Assembly: GCA_937911885.1 (NCBI GenBank) | Contig: CALDPW010000123.1 | Location: 1 to 6,464, forward strand | Length of the DNA: 6,464 nucleotides | Source of the DNA: an uncultured Clostridia bacterium | GTDB taxonomy: Bacteria; Bacillota; Clostridia; Christensenellales; UBA1242 | Direction: 5' to 3' | In this document: piece after piece, positions 1-5,401 of the stretch | How positions within the stretch are numbered: position 1 is the stretch's first letter | Layout: each line of letters begins with the position of its first letter | Program-made: the position numbers and the translations under genes | Notes under the pieces: model-generated | The model's input: the letters and a program-made list of their open reading frames with translations, nothing else | Told to the model about the DNA's origin: nothing | Databases searched by the model: none

Positions 1-752
1 AATGCAACTTCTGGTTCAATCATCCAAAACTCACTAGCATGGCGAGTGGTGTTGCTGTTTTCGCTACGGAATGTTGGCCCAAATGTATAAATTTTTGAAA
101 AAGCTAGTGCCAAAGCTTCGCCTTCTAATTGACCTGTTGGAGTTAAGAAAACAGGTTTTCCAAAAAAGTCGTTTTCGGGGGTTGCGTTTTCCATTGCTTT
201 TTTATTGTAAACATTGTGTGTTGTTACTCTAAACACATCCGAACCACCTTCGCAGTCTGCCCCAGTGATTATTGGAGTGTTAACATAAACAAAACCATTT
301 TCGTTAAAGAATTTGTGAATTGCAAAAGCCGCTTGGCTTCTTACTCTAAACACAGAGTTAAACAAGTTTGTTCTAGGACGCAAATAAGCAATTTCACGCA
401 AGAATTCAACACTGTGACGCTTTTTTTGTAAAGGATATTCTGCATCGGTTTCGCATAAAACTTCAACAACAGTTGCATGAACCTCAAATGGTTGTTTGTT
501 GTTTGGAGTTAACACAATTTTTCCGTTGATTAGCACCGAACTTCCGGTGTTAAGTTTTGCAACTTGTGCATAGTTTTTAATATCTGCATTAACAACAACT
601 TGCAAACTTTTAAAGCATGTTCCATCGGTAACATCTAAAAACGCAAAAGTTTTTAGATCACGAGAACTTTTAATCCATCCACCAACTACTATTGTTTGGT
701 TAACATATTGTTCAACATTTTCGTAAATTTTTTTAATATCTAATTTTTCCAT
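1..752 (-). CDS. asnS: Asparaginyl-tRNA synthetase, C-terminal part cut by left window edge
   Basis: Class II synthetase that charges tRNA-Asn with asparagine in the cytoplasm. My translation of the minus strand from the ATG at 752 gives 250 complete codons without a stop before the window edge. Residues 1 to about 105 form the N-terminal anticodon-binding OB domain (VVGGWIKSSRD at 22-32). The catalytic core follows: the motif 1 region around FVYVNTPIITGADCEGGSDV (154-173), then FLTPTGQLEGEA (202-213), then motif 2 with FGPTFRSENSNTTRH (224-238) and EFWMIEPEVA (241-250). These last segments are diagnostic of AsnRS rather than AspRS. Family members are roughly 430-470 residues, so motif 3 and the rest lie outside. 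The start is supported by a GAGGA Shine-Dalgarno at 757-761. That site sits in the 11-bp gap after the aspS stop, so the gene is almost certainly co-transcribed with aspS. Confidence 0.97.
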   Translation of the reverse strand, partial: MEKLDIKKIYENVEQYVNQTIVVGGWIKSSRDLKTFAFLDVTDGTCFKSLQVVVNADIKNYAQVAKLNTGSSVLINGKIVLTPNNKQPFEVHATVVEVLCETDAEYPLQKKRHSVEFLREIAYLRPRTNLFNSVFRVRSQAAFAIHKFFNENGFVYVNTPIITGADCEGGSDVFRVTTHNVYNKKAMENATPENDFFGKPVFLTPTGQLEGEALALAFSKIYTFGPTFRSENSNTTRHASEFWMIEPEVA

Positions 753-763
753 TATTTCCTCGA

Positions 764-2050
764 TTATGGAGCTATTCTGTTTGGTCCACGGAATAAGAAC
801 TCAACTTCTTTAATACTTGCAATATTTAACAATAACATTGTAATACGGTCTAAACCTAAACCAAATCCACCATGTGGAGGGCAACCATATTTAAAGAATT
901 GCAAATAAAATTCAACGTCTTTTCCTAATCCTTTTTCGTCGGCTTGTTGTTTTAATACTTCAAATCTGTGTTCACGTTGAGCACCAGTTGTAATTTCAAC
1001 ACCACGCCAAATTAAGTCGTATCCTTGTGGAATATCGTCTTTGCGCATATGATAGAATGCACGTTTATCCTTTGGATAGTCGGTTATAAACATAAATTCG
1101 TGATTAAATTTATCTTTTGCCAATTTGTAAACAAGTTTTTCAGCCTCGGTTGATAAGTCTAATTTATCTTCCTCGGTTGTTTGATAACCATATTTAACAA
1201 TTTCTTTGTAAACATCAGCAAGTTTCATGCGTGGGAAAGGTTTTGTTGGAATAATAACTTCGGTTCCAAACACTTCCTTAATAATTTCGCCATATTGTTC
1301 ACTAACTTTTGTTAATGCATATATTAACAAATCCTCTTCCATGCTCATAACATCTTCGTATGATTTAATATAGCTAAATTCAATATCAAATCCTGAAAAT
1401 TCGGTTGCATGACGATTGGTGTAGCTTTGTTCTGCTCTAAACACAGGGCCACTTTCAAAAATACGTTCAAAACCAGCAGCCATTGCCATTTGTTTGTAGA
1501 ATTGTGGGCTTTGAGCCAAATATGCTTTGCGATCAAAATATTTAACTTCAAAAACATCCGATCCACTTTCACTAGCAGCTGCAATCAATTTTGGTGTGTG
1601 AATTTCAATAAAGTTTTGTTTAACCAAAAATTCACGCATTGCATTTGTGAAGCAACTTTGAATTTTAAAAATTAACACGTTGCGTTCGCTACGAAGATCT
1701 ACCCAACGATAGTCTAAACGGCTATCAATATTGGCGTTATCCATAATTGGTAATGCTTCGGCATGAGATAAAACCTCAACGCTATCTGGAATAAACTCAA
1801 TTCCACCCATTTTAACATATTCGCTAAGCATAGGTGTTCCTTCAACAGTTACAACACTGTTAGCAATTGTTCCTTTTAACGCTTCAACAATGTGAGGCAT
1901 TTTTTCTTTTTCGATTGTTACTTGAATTTTTCCTGTAATATCTCTAACAATCAAAAAGATCATATATTTTGAATCTCTAATTTTTTCAACCCAACCCATA
2001 ATTTGGCTTTTGGTTTCTGGTTTTAAGTTTGCTATGTAGGTTCTTTCCAT
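764..2050 (-). CDS. aspS: Aspartyl-tRNA synthetase, short archaeal/eukaryotic type
   Basis: Class II synthetase that charges tRNA with aspartate. At 428 residues it is far shorter than the usual bacterial AspRS (about 590) and has no room for the bacterial GAD insertion, so it belongs to the archaeal/eukaryotic AspRS type found in some bacteria. Visible parts: OB-fold anticodon domain (about 1-100, IMGWVEKIRDSKYMIFLIVRD region), motif 1 region FIEIHTPKLIAAASESGSDV (147-166), substrate loop AQSPQFYKQM (179-188), motif 2 GPVFRAEQSYTNRHATEF (201-218), the YPKDKRAFYHM segment (325-335) resembling the archaeal YPxxxRPFY motif, and motif 3 GGFGLGLDR with Arg402. The C-terminus is FRGPNRIAP. The ATG at 2050 has GAGG at 2057-2060. 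Because asnS lies immediately downstream, a separate AsnRS is made and the enzyme is probably discriminating; that is inference. Expression is probably controlled by the leader at 2051-2192. Confidence 0.96.
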   Translation of the reverse strand: MERTYIANLKPETKSQIMGWVEKIRDSKYMIFLIVRDITGKIQVTIEKEKMPHIVEALKGTIANSVVTVEGTPMLSEYVKMGGIEFIPDSVEVLSHAEALPIMDNANIDSRLDYRWVDLRSERNVLIFKIQSCFTNAMREFLVKQNFIEIHTPKLIAAASESGSDVFEVKYFDRKAYLAQSPQFYKQMAMAAGFERIFESGPVFRAEQSYTNRHATEFSGFDIEFSYIKSYEDVMSMEEDLLIYALTKVSEQYGEIIKEVFGTEVIIPTKPFPRMKLADVYKEIVKYGYQTTEEDKLDLSTEAEKLVYKLAKDKFNHEFMFITDYPKDKRAFYHMRKDDIPQGYDLIWRGVEITTGAQREHRFEVLKQQADEKGLGKDVEFYLQFFKYGCPPHGGFGLGLDRITMLLLNIASIKEVEFLFRGPNRIAP

Positions 2051-2192
2051 GTTATACCTCTTTTTTTATTTTTTACTAAAAAACCCCTTAACGCATTTAA
2101 GGGGTTTTGTTTTTGCTTTAAGTAAGGATTTGTTCCCAAAAAAATGCATAATAAAGCAGAATTTATTAAAAAATCGCTTTAAACTCCTTACA
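2051..2192 (-). promoter_or_regulatory. Candidate transcription-attenuation leader of aspS-asnS
   Basis: Between the predicted start point (about 2192) and the aspS ribosome binding site lies a roughly 140-nt leader with four related arms (minus strand, 5' to 3'). Arm 1 is GTAAGGAGTTT (2191-2181), arm 2 AAATCCTTAC (2131-2122), arm 3 AAAACCCCTTAA (2108-2097) and arm 4 TTAAGGGGTTTT (2091-2080). Arms 3 and 4 form the terminator. Arm 1 pairs with arm 2 (7 + 3 bp around one bulged G). It can instead pair with arm 3 (UAAGGAGUUU against AAACCCCUUA, 9 of 10 positions), which would break the terminator. Further alternative pairings: GCTTTA (2157-2152) matches TAAAGC on both sides (2181-2176 and 2120-2115), and GCATTT (2147-2142) matches AAATGC over the terminator loop (2098-2093). 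The pairing is visible; a switching role is inferred. No T-box core matching tRNA-Asp/Asn was found, so the signal sensed is unknown. Confidence 0.5.
2078..2108 (-). terminator. Intrinsic terminator in the aspS leader
   Basis: Perfect 12-bp stem AAAACCCCTTAA/TTAAGGGGTTTT (2097-2108 with 2080-2091) and a 5-nt loop. On the minus strand it is followed by a run of six T overlapping the stem base (2083-2078). It lies only about 17 nt before the aspS Shine-Dalgarno and downstream of a good promoter, so it more likely attenuates aspS-asnS than merely ends the kinase-like gene. It would stop read-through from that gene as well. The plus strand also has a T-rich tail (TTTTGTTTTT), but no plus-strand gene lies upstream. 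Confidence 0.8.
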
Positions 2193-2198
2193 AAATAA

Positions 2199-2227
2199 AT
2201 TTTATACTTAATAATTTATTTAGTCAA
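2199..2227 (-). promoter_or_regulatory. Predicted promoter of aspS-asnS
   Basis: On the minus strand, -35 TTGACT (2227-2222), a 17-bp spacer and -10 TAAAAT (2204-2199) match the sigma-A consensus at 5 of 6 bases each. An overlapping -10 TATAAA (2206-2201) would give a 15-bp spacer. The predicted start is near 2192, placing arm 1 of the leader at the very 5' end of the transcript. AT-rich sequence raises the chance of false hits, but position, spacing and the downstream leader all agree. Confidence 0.6.
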
Positions 2228-2245
2228 TTATTATAAATAATAATT
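2226..2245. repeat. AT-only inverted repeat between the kinase-like gene and the aspS promoter
   Basis: AATTATTA, TAAA, TAATAATT form a perfect 8-bp inverted repeat with a 4-nt centre. It begins five bases after the kinase-like stop codon and overlaps two bases of the aspS -35 box. As RNA it would be a weak A-U hairpin without a following T-run, so it is a poor terminator. It could be a protein-binding site at the promoter, or chance in AT-rich DNA. Confidence 0.35.
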
Positions 2246-2249
2246 ATAC

Positions 2250-3161
2250 TTATTTTGTTAACATTCCTAAGTTTTCAATAGCCTTTTCGCTTGCTTTGCT
2301 TTGCATGAAAATTGCTTTATCTTGTTCGGGTGTTAAGTCAAAACGATTTTCTTTTATTGCCTTATATAATTTTAAATTTATTGTGTCCATATTTTTTAAT
2401 ATTGTTGTTGCTTGCTTTGCATTCATAAAGTGAATGTAGGTTTTAAAATCGGCAAATGCACTAAAAATCATTTTTGAAATGTCAAAATCTGATGGAACAG
2501 AATATCCTTCGCTTTGTTTTGCTAAATCCACAAACCAAAAGCCTGTTTTTTTATCAAACAAAAAATTTTCGGATCGGGTTACATCAATTGAAACACCGTT
2601 TTCGATTAATGTTTTAAAATCTTTAACAAATTTTTTATAAACATCAACATTGGCTTCTTTTAATTGCTTTTGCATTGCAATATTATAAATTGCCATTGCC
2701 CTGCCAATTGCATCACGTTCGTATGGTTGAATTTTATCCTCACTAGCCAATGCTTCGGCCGAATCGTTGTTATCTAAAACACCAGTTTTAAATGTAATTG
2801 CCCTTGCTGTTGAAGGATAAAATACACTTAAAATTGTTCCTTTTGCTCTTTCTTGCATTTGATAAAAATGATGAGCGCCCTTGTAGTAAGCAAATATATC
2901 GGGAGTATTAATATCAAATTTTTGTTTTAATGAATGAATTAAAGTTTGCTTTTCATTAAAAGCTTTAACTAAACGATCAATAACCTCGGGAGTAAAATCA
3001 ATTTTGCTAATGTTTTTTAACACTACGTGATTACTAAACATATAGCAATATGAATATGTTCCCTTTGTATTAGGTTTAACTTCTTTATGCCTAATCTCTC
3101 GCAAATACTTGTTTAATATTAAATTAGTCTTAAAATCTGCAACAAATGAGTTTGTAACCAT
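2250..3161 (-). CDS. Uncharacterised protein with kinase-like (protein kinase/APH) fold
   Basis: A 303-residue protein not assignable to a named family. Kinase-fold landmarks appear in order: a short N-lobe strand pair GTYSYCYMFSNHVVLKN (34-50) with candidate ATP-binding Lys49 in VVLK; a hinge-like FYQMQERAKGTIL (99-111) resembling the MExxxGxxL hinge of small-molecule and protein kinases; a catalytic-loop-like SIDVTRSENFLFD (191-203) with candidate Asp193 and Asn199; and FVDLA (210-214), where Asp212 would replace the DFG aspartate. Oddities: no clear glycine-rich loop, Ser in place of the HxD histidine, and six rather than five residues from Asp193 to Asn199. No signal peptide or membrane segment is seen, so it is probably cytoplasmic. 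The ATG at 3161 has AAGGGG at 3166-3171. It is divergent from the thioesterase gene with its own promoter. The substrate is unknown, and it could be a pseudokinase. The gene call is firm; the fold call is moderate. Confidence 0.9.
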   Translation of the reverse strand: MVTNSFVADFKTNLILNKYLREIRHKEVKPNTKGTYSYCYMFSNHVVLKNISKIDFTPEVIDRLVKAFNEKQTLIHSLKQKFDINTPDIFAYYKGAHHFYQMQERAKGTILSVFYPSTARAITFKTGVLDNNDSAEALASEDKIQPYERDAIGRAMAIYNIAMQKQLKEANVDVYKKFVKDFKTLIENGVSIDVTRSENFLFDKKTGFWFVDLAKQSEGYSVPSDFDISKMIFSAFADFKTYIHFMNAKQATTILKNMDTINLKLYKAIKENRFDLTPEQDKAIFMQSKASEKAIENLGMLTK

Positions 3162-3178
3162 ATTTCCCCTTATTTATT

Positions 3179-3213
3179 AGTATAATAATATCATAATTAA
3201 CAGCCAATAACAA
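3179..3213 (-). promoter_or_regulatory. Predicted promoter of the kinase-like gene (two possible registers)
   Basis: Two overlapping minus-strand solutions exist, both with 17-bp spacers. One is TTGGCT (3207-3202) with TATACT (3184-3179), and the other is TTGTTA (3213-3208) with TATTAT (3190-3185). Each has a weak -35 (4 of 6) and a good -10 (5 of 6). Either would start the transcript roughly 11-17 nt before the ATG, so the leader would be little more than the ribosome binding site. I cannot choose between the registers. Confidence 0.45.
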
Positions 3214-3236
3214 ATACAAAAGAGGAGTTATTTTTA

Positions 3237-3265
3237 TTGACAACTTGCCATTTTAAATGTTTAAT
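3237..3265 (+). promoter_or_regulatory. Predicted promoter of the acyl-ACP thioesterase gene
   Basis: Perfect -35 TTGACA (3237-3242), a 17-bp spacer and -10 TTTAAT (3260-3265, 5 of 6). The start point would be near 3272, immediately at the AGGAG ribosome binding site (3273-3277), giving a very short leader of about 13 nt. It shares the ten bases ATTGACAACT with the promoter of the 4019-5296 gene. Confidence 0.65.
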
Positions 3266-3284
3266 TGTGAATAGGAGATAAAAA

Positions 3285-3995
3285 ATGAGTAGCAATTTTT
3301 ACACAACAAAAATTCAGTTGTTTACAAGTTATTTTGATTGTAATCACAACATTAAACCAACTGCTATTTTTAATATATTTCAGGACTTAGCATGTGTTCA
3401 TGGAGAGCTTATAGGTGTTGGTTTTAACGAAATGTTACAAAAAAATTTGTATTGGGTTTTAACCCGTGTTAAATATGATATTTTAACCAACCCAAATGTT
3501 GATCAAGTTGTGGTTTTAGAAACTTGGCCATGCGAAAAAGGAAGAGTTGATTTTGATAGAGATTTTTTAATAAAAAATGAACAAGGAGAAATTTTAATTA
3601 AAGGCACTAGCAAATGGTGTGTTATTAACGCAACAACCCGAATGCTAGAACGCCCAACCCTTGTTAACTACACATGTGAATGTAGAAACGAAAAGGTATA
3701 TGCTGATAAGTTTGTTAAAACCGAAGTTTGTGAAAAGTTTGAACCAGCTAATTACGAACACATTGTTTCATTTAGCGAAATTGATCATAACCAGCACTTA
3801 AACAATGTTAACTATGCCACATATGTAACCAACACACTTAAAAATATTGCATTTAATCATTTGCAAATCAACTTTATTAGCGAATGTAAATTAAACGATA
3901 AAATTAGCGTTTGCTATATTAAAAACCAAAATAACGAATATGTTATTTCGGGCTATGTTAACAACACATTAAAATTTACTGCGCTTGCAAAATAA
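3285..3995 (+). CDS. Acyl-ACP thioesterase (FatA/FatB-type, double hotdog)
   Basis: It hydrolyses the thioester of acyl-acyl carrier protein, releasing free fatty acid and ending chain elongation in the cytoplasm. The 236-residue length fits bacterial members of the Acyl-ACP thioesterase family, which lack the plant transit peptide. N-terminal hotdog, about 1-125: YWVLTRVKYDI (56-66), ETWP (79-82), RDFLI (92-96), SKWCVINATTRMLERP (109-124). C-terminal hotdog, about 155-236: SEIDHNQHLNNVNYATYV (164-181), containing the catalytic DxNxH triad Asp167, Asn169 and His171. Glu200-Cys201 in FISECKLND match the Glu-Cys pair of the plant enzymes, so all expected active-site residues are present. The ATG at 3285 has AGGAG at 3273-3277. 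The gene stands alone, divergent from the kinase-like gene and convergent with the next gene. Chain-length preference cannot be read from the sequence. Confidence 0.93.
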   Translation: MSSNFYTTKIQLFTSYFDCNHNIKPTAIFNIFQDLACVHGELIGVGFNEMLQKNLYWVLTRVKYDILTNPNVDQVVVLETWPCEKGRVDFDRDFLIKNEQGEILIKGTSKWCVINATTRMLERPTLVNYTCECRNEKVYADKFVKTEVCEKFEPANYEHIVSFSEIDHNQHLNNVNYATYVTNTLKNIAFNHLQINFISECKLNDKISVCYIKNQNNEYVISGYVNNTLKFTALAK

Positions 3996-4020
3996 AAAAA
4001 CACCCAAACGGGAGTTTTTT
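3995..4020. terminator. Bidirectional terminator shared by two convergent genes
   Basis: AAAAAACACCC, loop AAAC, GGGAGTTTTTT form a stem of ten pairs with one A/A mismatch. It has a T-run in both readings (T6 at 4015-4020, and A6 at 3995-4000 read from the other strand). The stem starts on the last base of the thioesterase stop codon (3993-3995) and ends inside the stop codon of the opposing gene (4019-4021). One 26-bp element therefore ends both transcripts, with both stop codons built into its edges. Confidence 0.85.
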
Positions 4021-5296
4021 ACATGTGTTTTGAATGGAATTCGGTTAAAGCGCTTTGCGCAACTTGTTTTTTTGATAAGTCCATATCGTAAACAGTTGGC
4101 ATATAAATAATACAGTCCGAACTAATAACACTTCCTTTTTTAACAATTCTGCCATCTAGGAAAGTTCGAGTTGCAACTTCATATTTTAAGCACATTTTTT
4201 GTTGGTTATATTCCCTACCTTTTTGCTCTAAAATATCTTGCAACAATTGTAGTTTTTCGCCGTAATCAGTTTGTGAAGTTAAGCGAGGTGTTTTTTTGGT
4301 TGTTACATACGTAAATCCCTTTGATAACAAATAATCATACATTGTTTGATCATTTTTTAAACTAAGCTTTAAAATTTGTTTTGTTATTGGTTGTGTGTGG
4401 TCCAAATTTTTTACTTGTTTATCCGGAAACATTGCTTCCAATTTTTTTAATAAATATTGTTCATTAATAATTGCTTTTTTTATTGGATGTCCATCATAGC
4501 TATACCCCAAAGCTTCAAAAGCATCGGCAACCTCTGGCAATGTGCCTTCTGGAAAATATTCTCTCAAATGCTTTACTCGCATATATAGTTGTGGATTTAA
4601 TTTTTCTAATCCACTAGCATCTGTTTTTCCTTTTAACACAATAGCTAAATCTCGTTTTAAAACTTTAATATAGTTTGAAACAGGTATAACCGATTTTGTG
4701 AAATGATATTTGGTAAACAGTGTTAAATATTCGGCAGGTGAACAACCAAAAGTATCAGCCTTAGATTTTAATGTGTTATAATCGGCAGTTCCTCTAATTT
4801 TATCAATGCAGTTATTTGAATCGGCATACTTTGAAAGTAAAGCATCTAGCCCTTCGAATTGCGATGGATAAAATCCACACAAACTCATAAATTGAGGATA
4901 ACTTATTTTAACACCTTTTTTATTTTCGCTTTCTAAAAAGTGTTTAACCGAATTGTAAAATGGATATTCTTTAACATTTTGTTTATCAAACTTTCCACCA
5001 TTTTTAACATATTCGCAAATTTCGGAATAAACACGATCAAATGTTAGTTTTTGATGTTTTGCAACAGGTTGATATCCAAGCAAAACATAAACTTTATCCT
5101 TGCTAAATAAGTGTTGTTGCAAAAGCTCGGGATTATCTTTATATTTTAATCTAACCTCACGATTTTTTCGTGTTACATACGATTTTATTGCTATATCAAA
5201 CGGCAACTTGCTATCGGTTAACTTTCCACCACTTTTTAAGTAGTCGGCAATCATTTGACCAATTACAAGCAATTGTTTATCTAATTGTTGATCCAT
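4019..5296 (-). CDS. Uncharacterised protein of degenerate helical repeats
   Basis: A 425-residue, lysine-rich, soluble-looking protein that I do not recognise. It has no signal peptide or membrane segment. About five degenerate repeats of roughly 50-70 residues are visible, each with predicted helices and ending in an aromatic/Gly motif: 1 (9-77) YLKSGGKL and VYVLLGYQP; 2 (86-144) YVKNGGKFD and FMSLCGFYP; 3 (149-200) DYNTLKSKADTFG and YLTLFTKYHF; 4 (208-268) YMRVKHLREYF and FEALGYSYD; 5 (280-332) ITKQILKLSLKND and LLSKGFTYV. Repeats 1 and 2 are closest, sharing [YV]xKxGGK[LF] plus [LC]GxxP. Residues 340-425 differ and may form a separate domain. Helix-then-short-motif repeats occur in DNA/RNA-binding and scaffold proteins, but no function should be assigned. 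The ATG at 5296 has GGAGA at 5301-5305. It is a single-gene unit with its own promoter and terminator. Confidence 0.88.
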   Translation of the reverse strand: MDQQLDKQLLVIGQMIADYLKSGGKLTDSKLPFDIAIKSYVTRKNREVRLKYKDNPELLQQHLFSKDKVYVLLGYQPVAKHQKLTFDRVYSEICEYVKNGGKFDKQNVKEYPFYNSVKHFLESENKKGVKISYPQFMSLCGFYPSQFEGLDALLSKYADSNNCIDKIRGTADYNTLKSKADTFGCSPAEYLTLFTKYHFTKSVIPVSNYIKVLKRDLAIVLKGKTDASGLEKLNPQLYMRVKHLREYFPEGTLPEVADAFEALGYSYDGHPIKKAIINEQYLLKKLEAMFPDKQVKNLDHTQPITKQILKLSLKNDQTMYDYLLSKGFTYVTTKKTPRLTSQTDYGEKLQLLQDILEQKGREYNQQKMCLKYEVATRTFLDGRIVKKGSVISSDCIIYMPTVYDMDLSKKQVAQSALTEFHSKHM

Positions 5297-5322
5297 AATT
5301 TCTCCAAATTTTTATCATAATT

Positions 5323-5351
5323 ATTTTAAACCACAATATTTGAGTTGTCAA
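5323..5351 (-). promoter_or_regulatory. Predicted promoter of the helical-repeat protein gene
   Basis: On the minus strand, a perfect -35 TTGACA (5351-5346), a 17-bp spacer and -10 TAAAAT (5328-5323, 5 of 6). The start would be near 5316, leaving a leader of about 20 nt with the GGAGA site. The promoter lies after the tsaD terminator, so this gene is transcribed independently of tsaD. Confidence 0.7.
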
Positions 5352-5355
5352 TATT
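5334..5355 (-). repeat. Direct repeat across the -35 box, possible operator
   Basis: On the minus strand AATATTG occurs at 5355-5349 and again at 5340-5334, with 8 bases between copies (15-bp period). The first copy overlaps the start of the -35 box and the second lies in the promoter spacer. A binding protein here would block RNA polymerase. This is suggestive only, since AATATT is common in AT-rich DNA. Confidence 0.3.
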
Positions 5356-5365
5356 GATACCAATT

Positions 5366-5398
5366 AAAAAAACACCCTATCAAACGATAAAGTGTTTT
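5366..5398 (-). terminator. Intrinsic terminator of tsaD
   Basis: Read on the minus strand, the stem AAAACACTTTATC/GATAGGGTGTTTT with loop GTTT has 13 pairs, two of them U-G wobbles (5390/5377 and 5391/5376). It is followed by seven T in all (5372-5366, partly in the stem). Read as plus-strand RNA those two positions become A-C mismatches, so it favours the minus direction. It starts three bases after the tsaD stop codon. Confidence 0.8.
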
Positions 5399-5401
5399 AT
5401 T

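Noticed and set aside
216..431. Plus-strand open frame opposite asnS.
   Set aside because: It lies antisense to a strongly conserved AsnRS catalytic region and has no ribosome binding site or family resemblance.
1345..1675. Open frames on both strands within aspS.
   Set aside because: They overlap the conserved motif 1-2 region of AspRS in other frames and are shadows of that gene.
2132..2138. TGGGAAC on the minus strand, resembling the T-box tRNA-end-binding bulge.
   Set aside because: The core differs from UGGNACC, the variable base does not fit the G73 of tRNA-Asp or tRNA-Asn, and no specifier-loop stem of the expected size is present.
2066..2149. A 27-codon minus-strand frame starting MHFFGN in the aspS leader, crossing the terminator (possible leader peptide).
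   Set aside because: No Shine-Dalgarno precedes the ATG, and it has only one Asn and no Asp codon, so it does not look like a sensing peptide.
2184..2190. TAAGGAG, a perfect Shine-Dalgarno-like sequence in the aspS leader.
   Set aside because: No start codon follows at a usable distance; it is better explained as pairing arm 1 of the leader.
3221..3281. A 14-codon plus-strand frame from TTG at 3237 with AGAGGAG upstream, before the thioesterase gene.
   Set aside because: The TTG is part of a perfect -35 box, so the likely transcript starts downstream of it and would not carry this frame.
2250..5296. The kinase-like gene, thioesterase and repeat protein as one defence-type or other new system.
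   Set aside because: The genes are divergent or convergent, each with its own promoter, and terminators flank the repeat-protein gene; nothing in the sequence links them.
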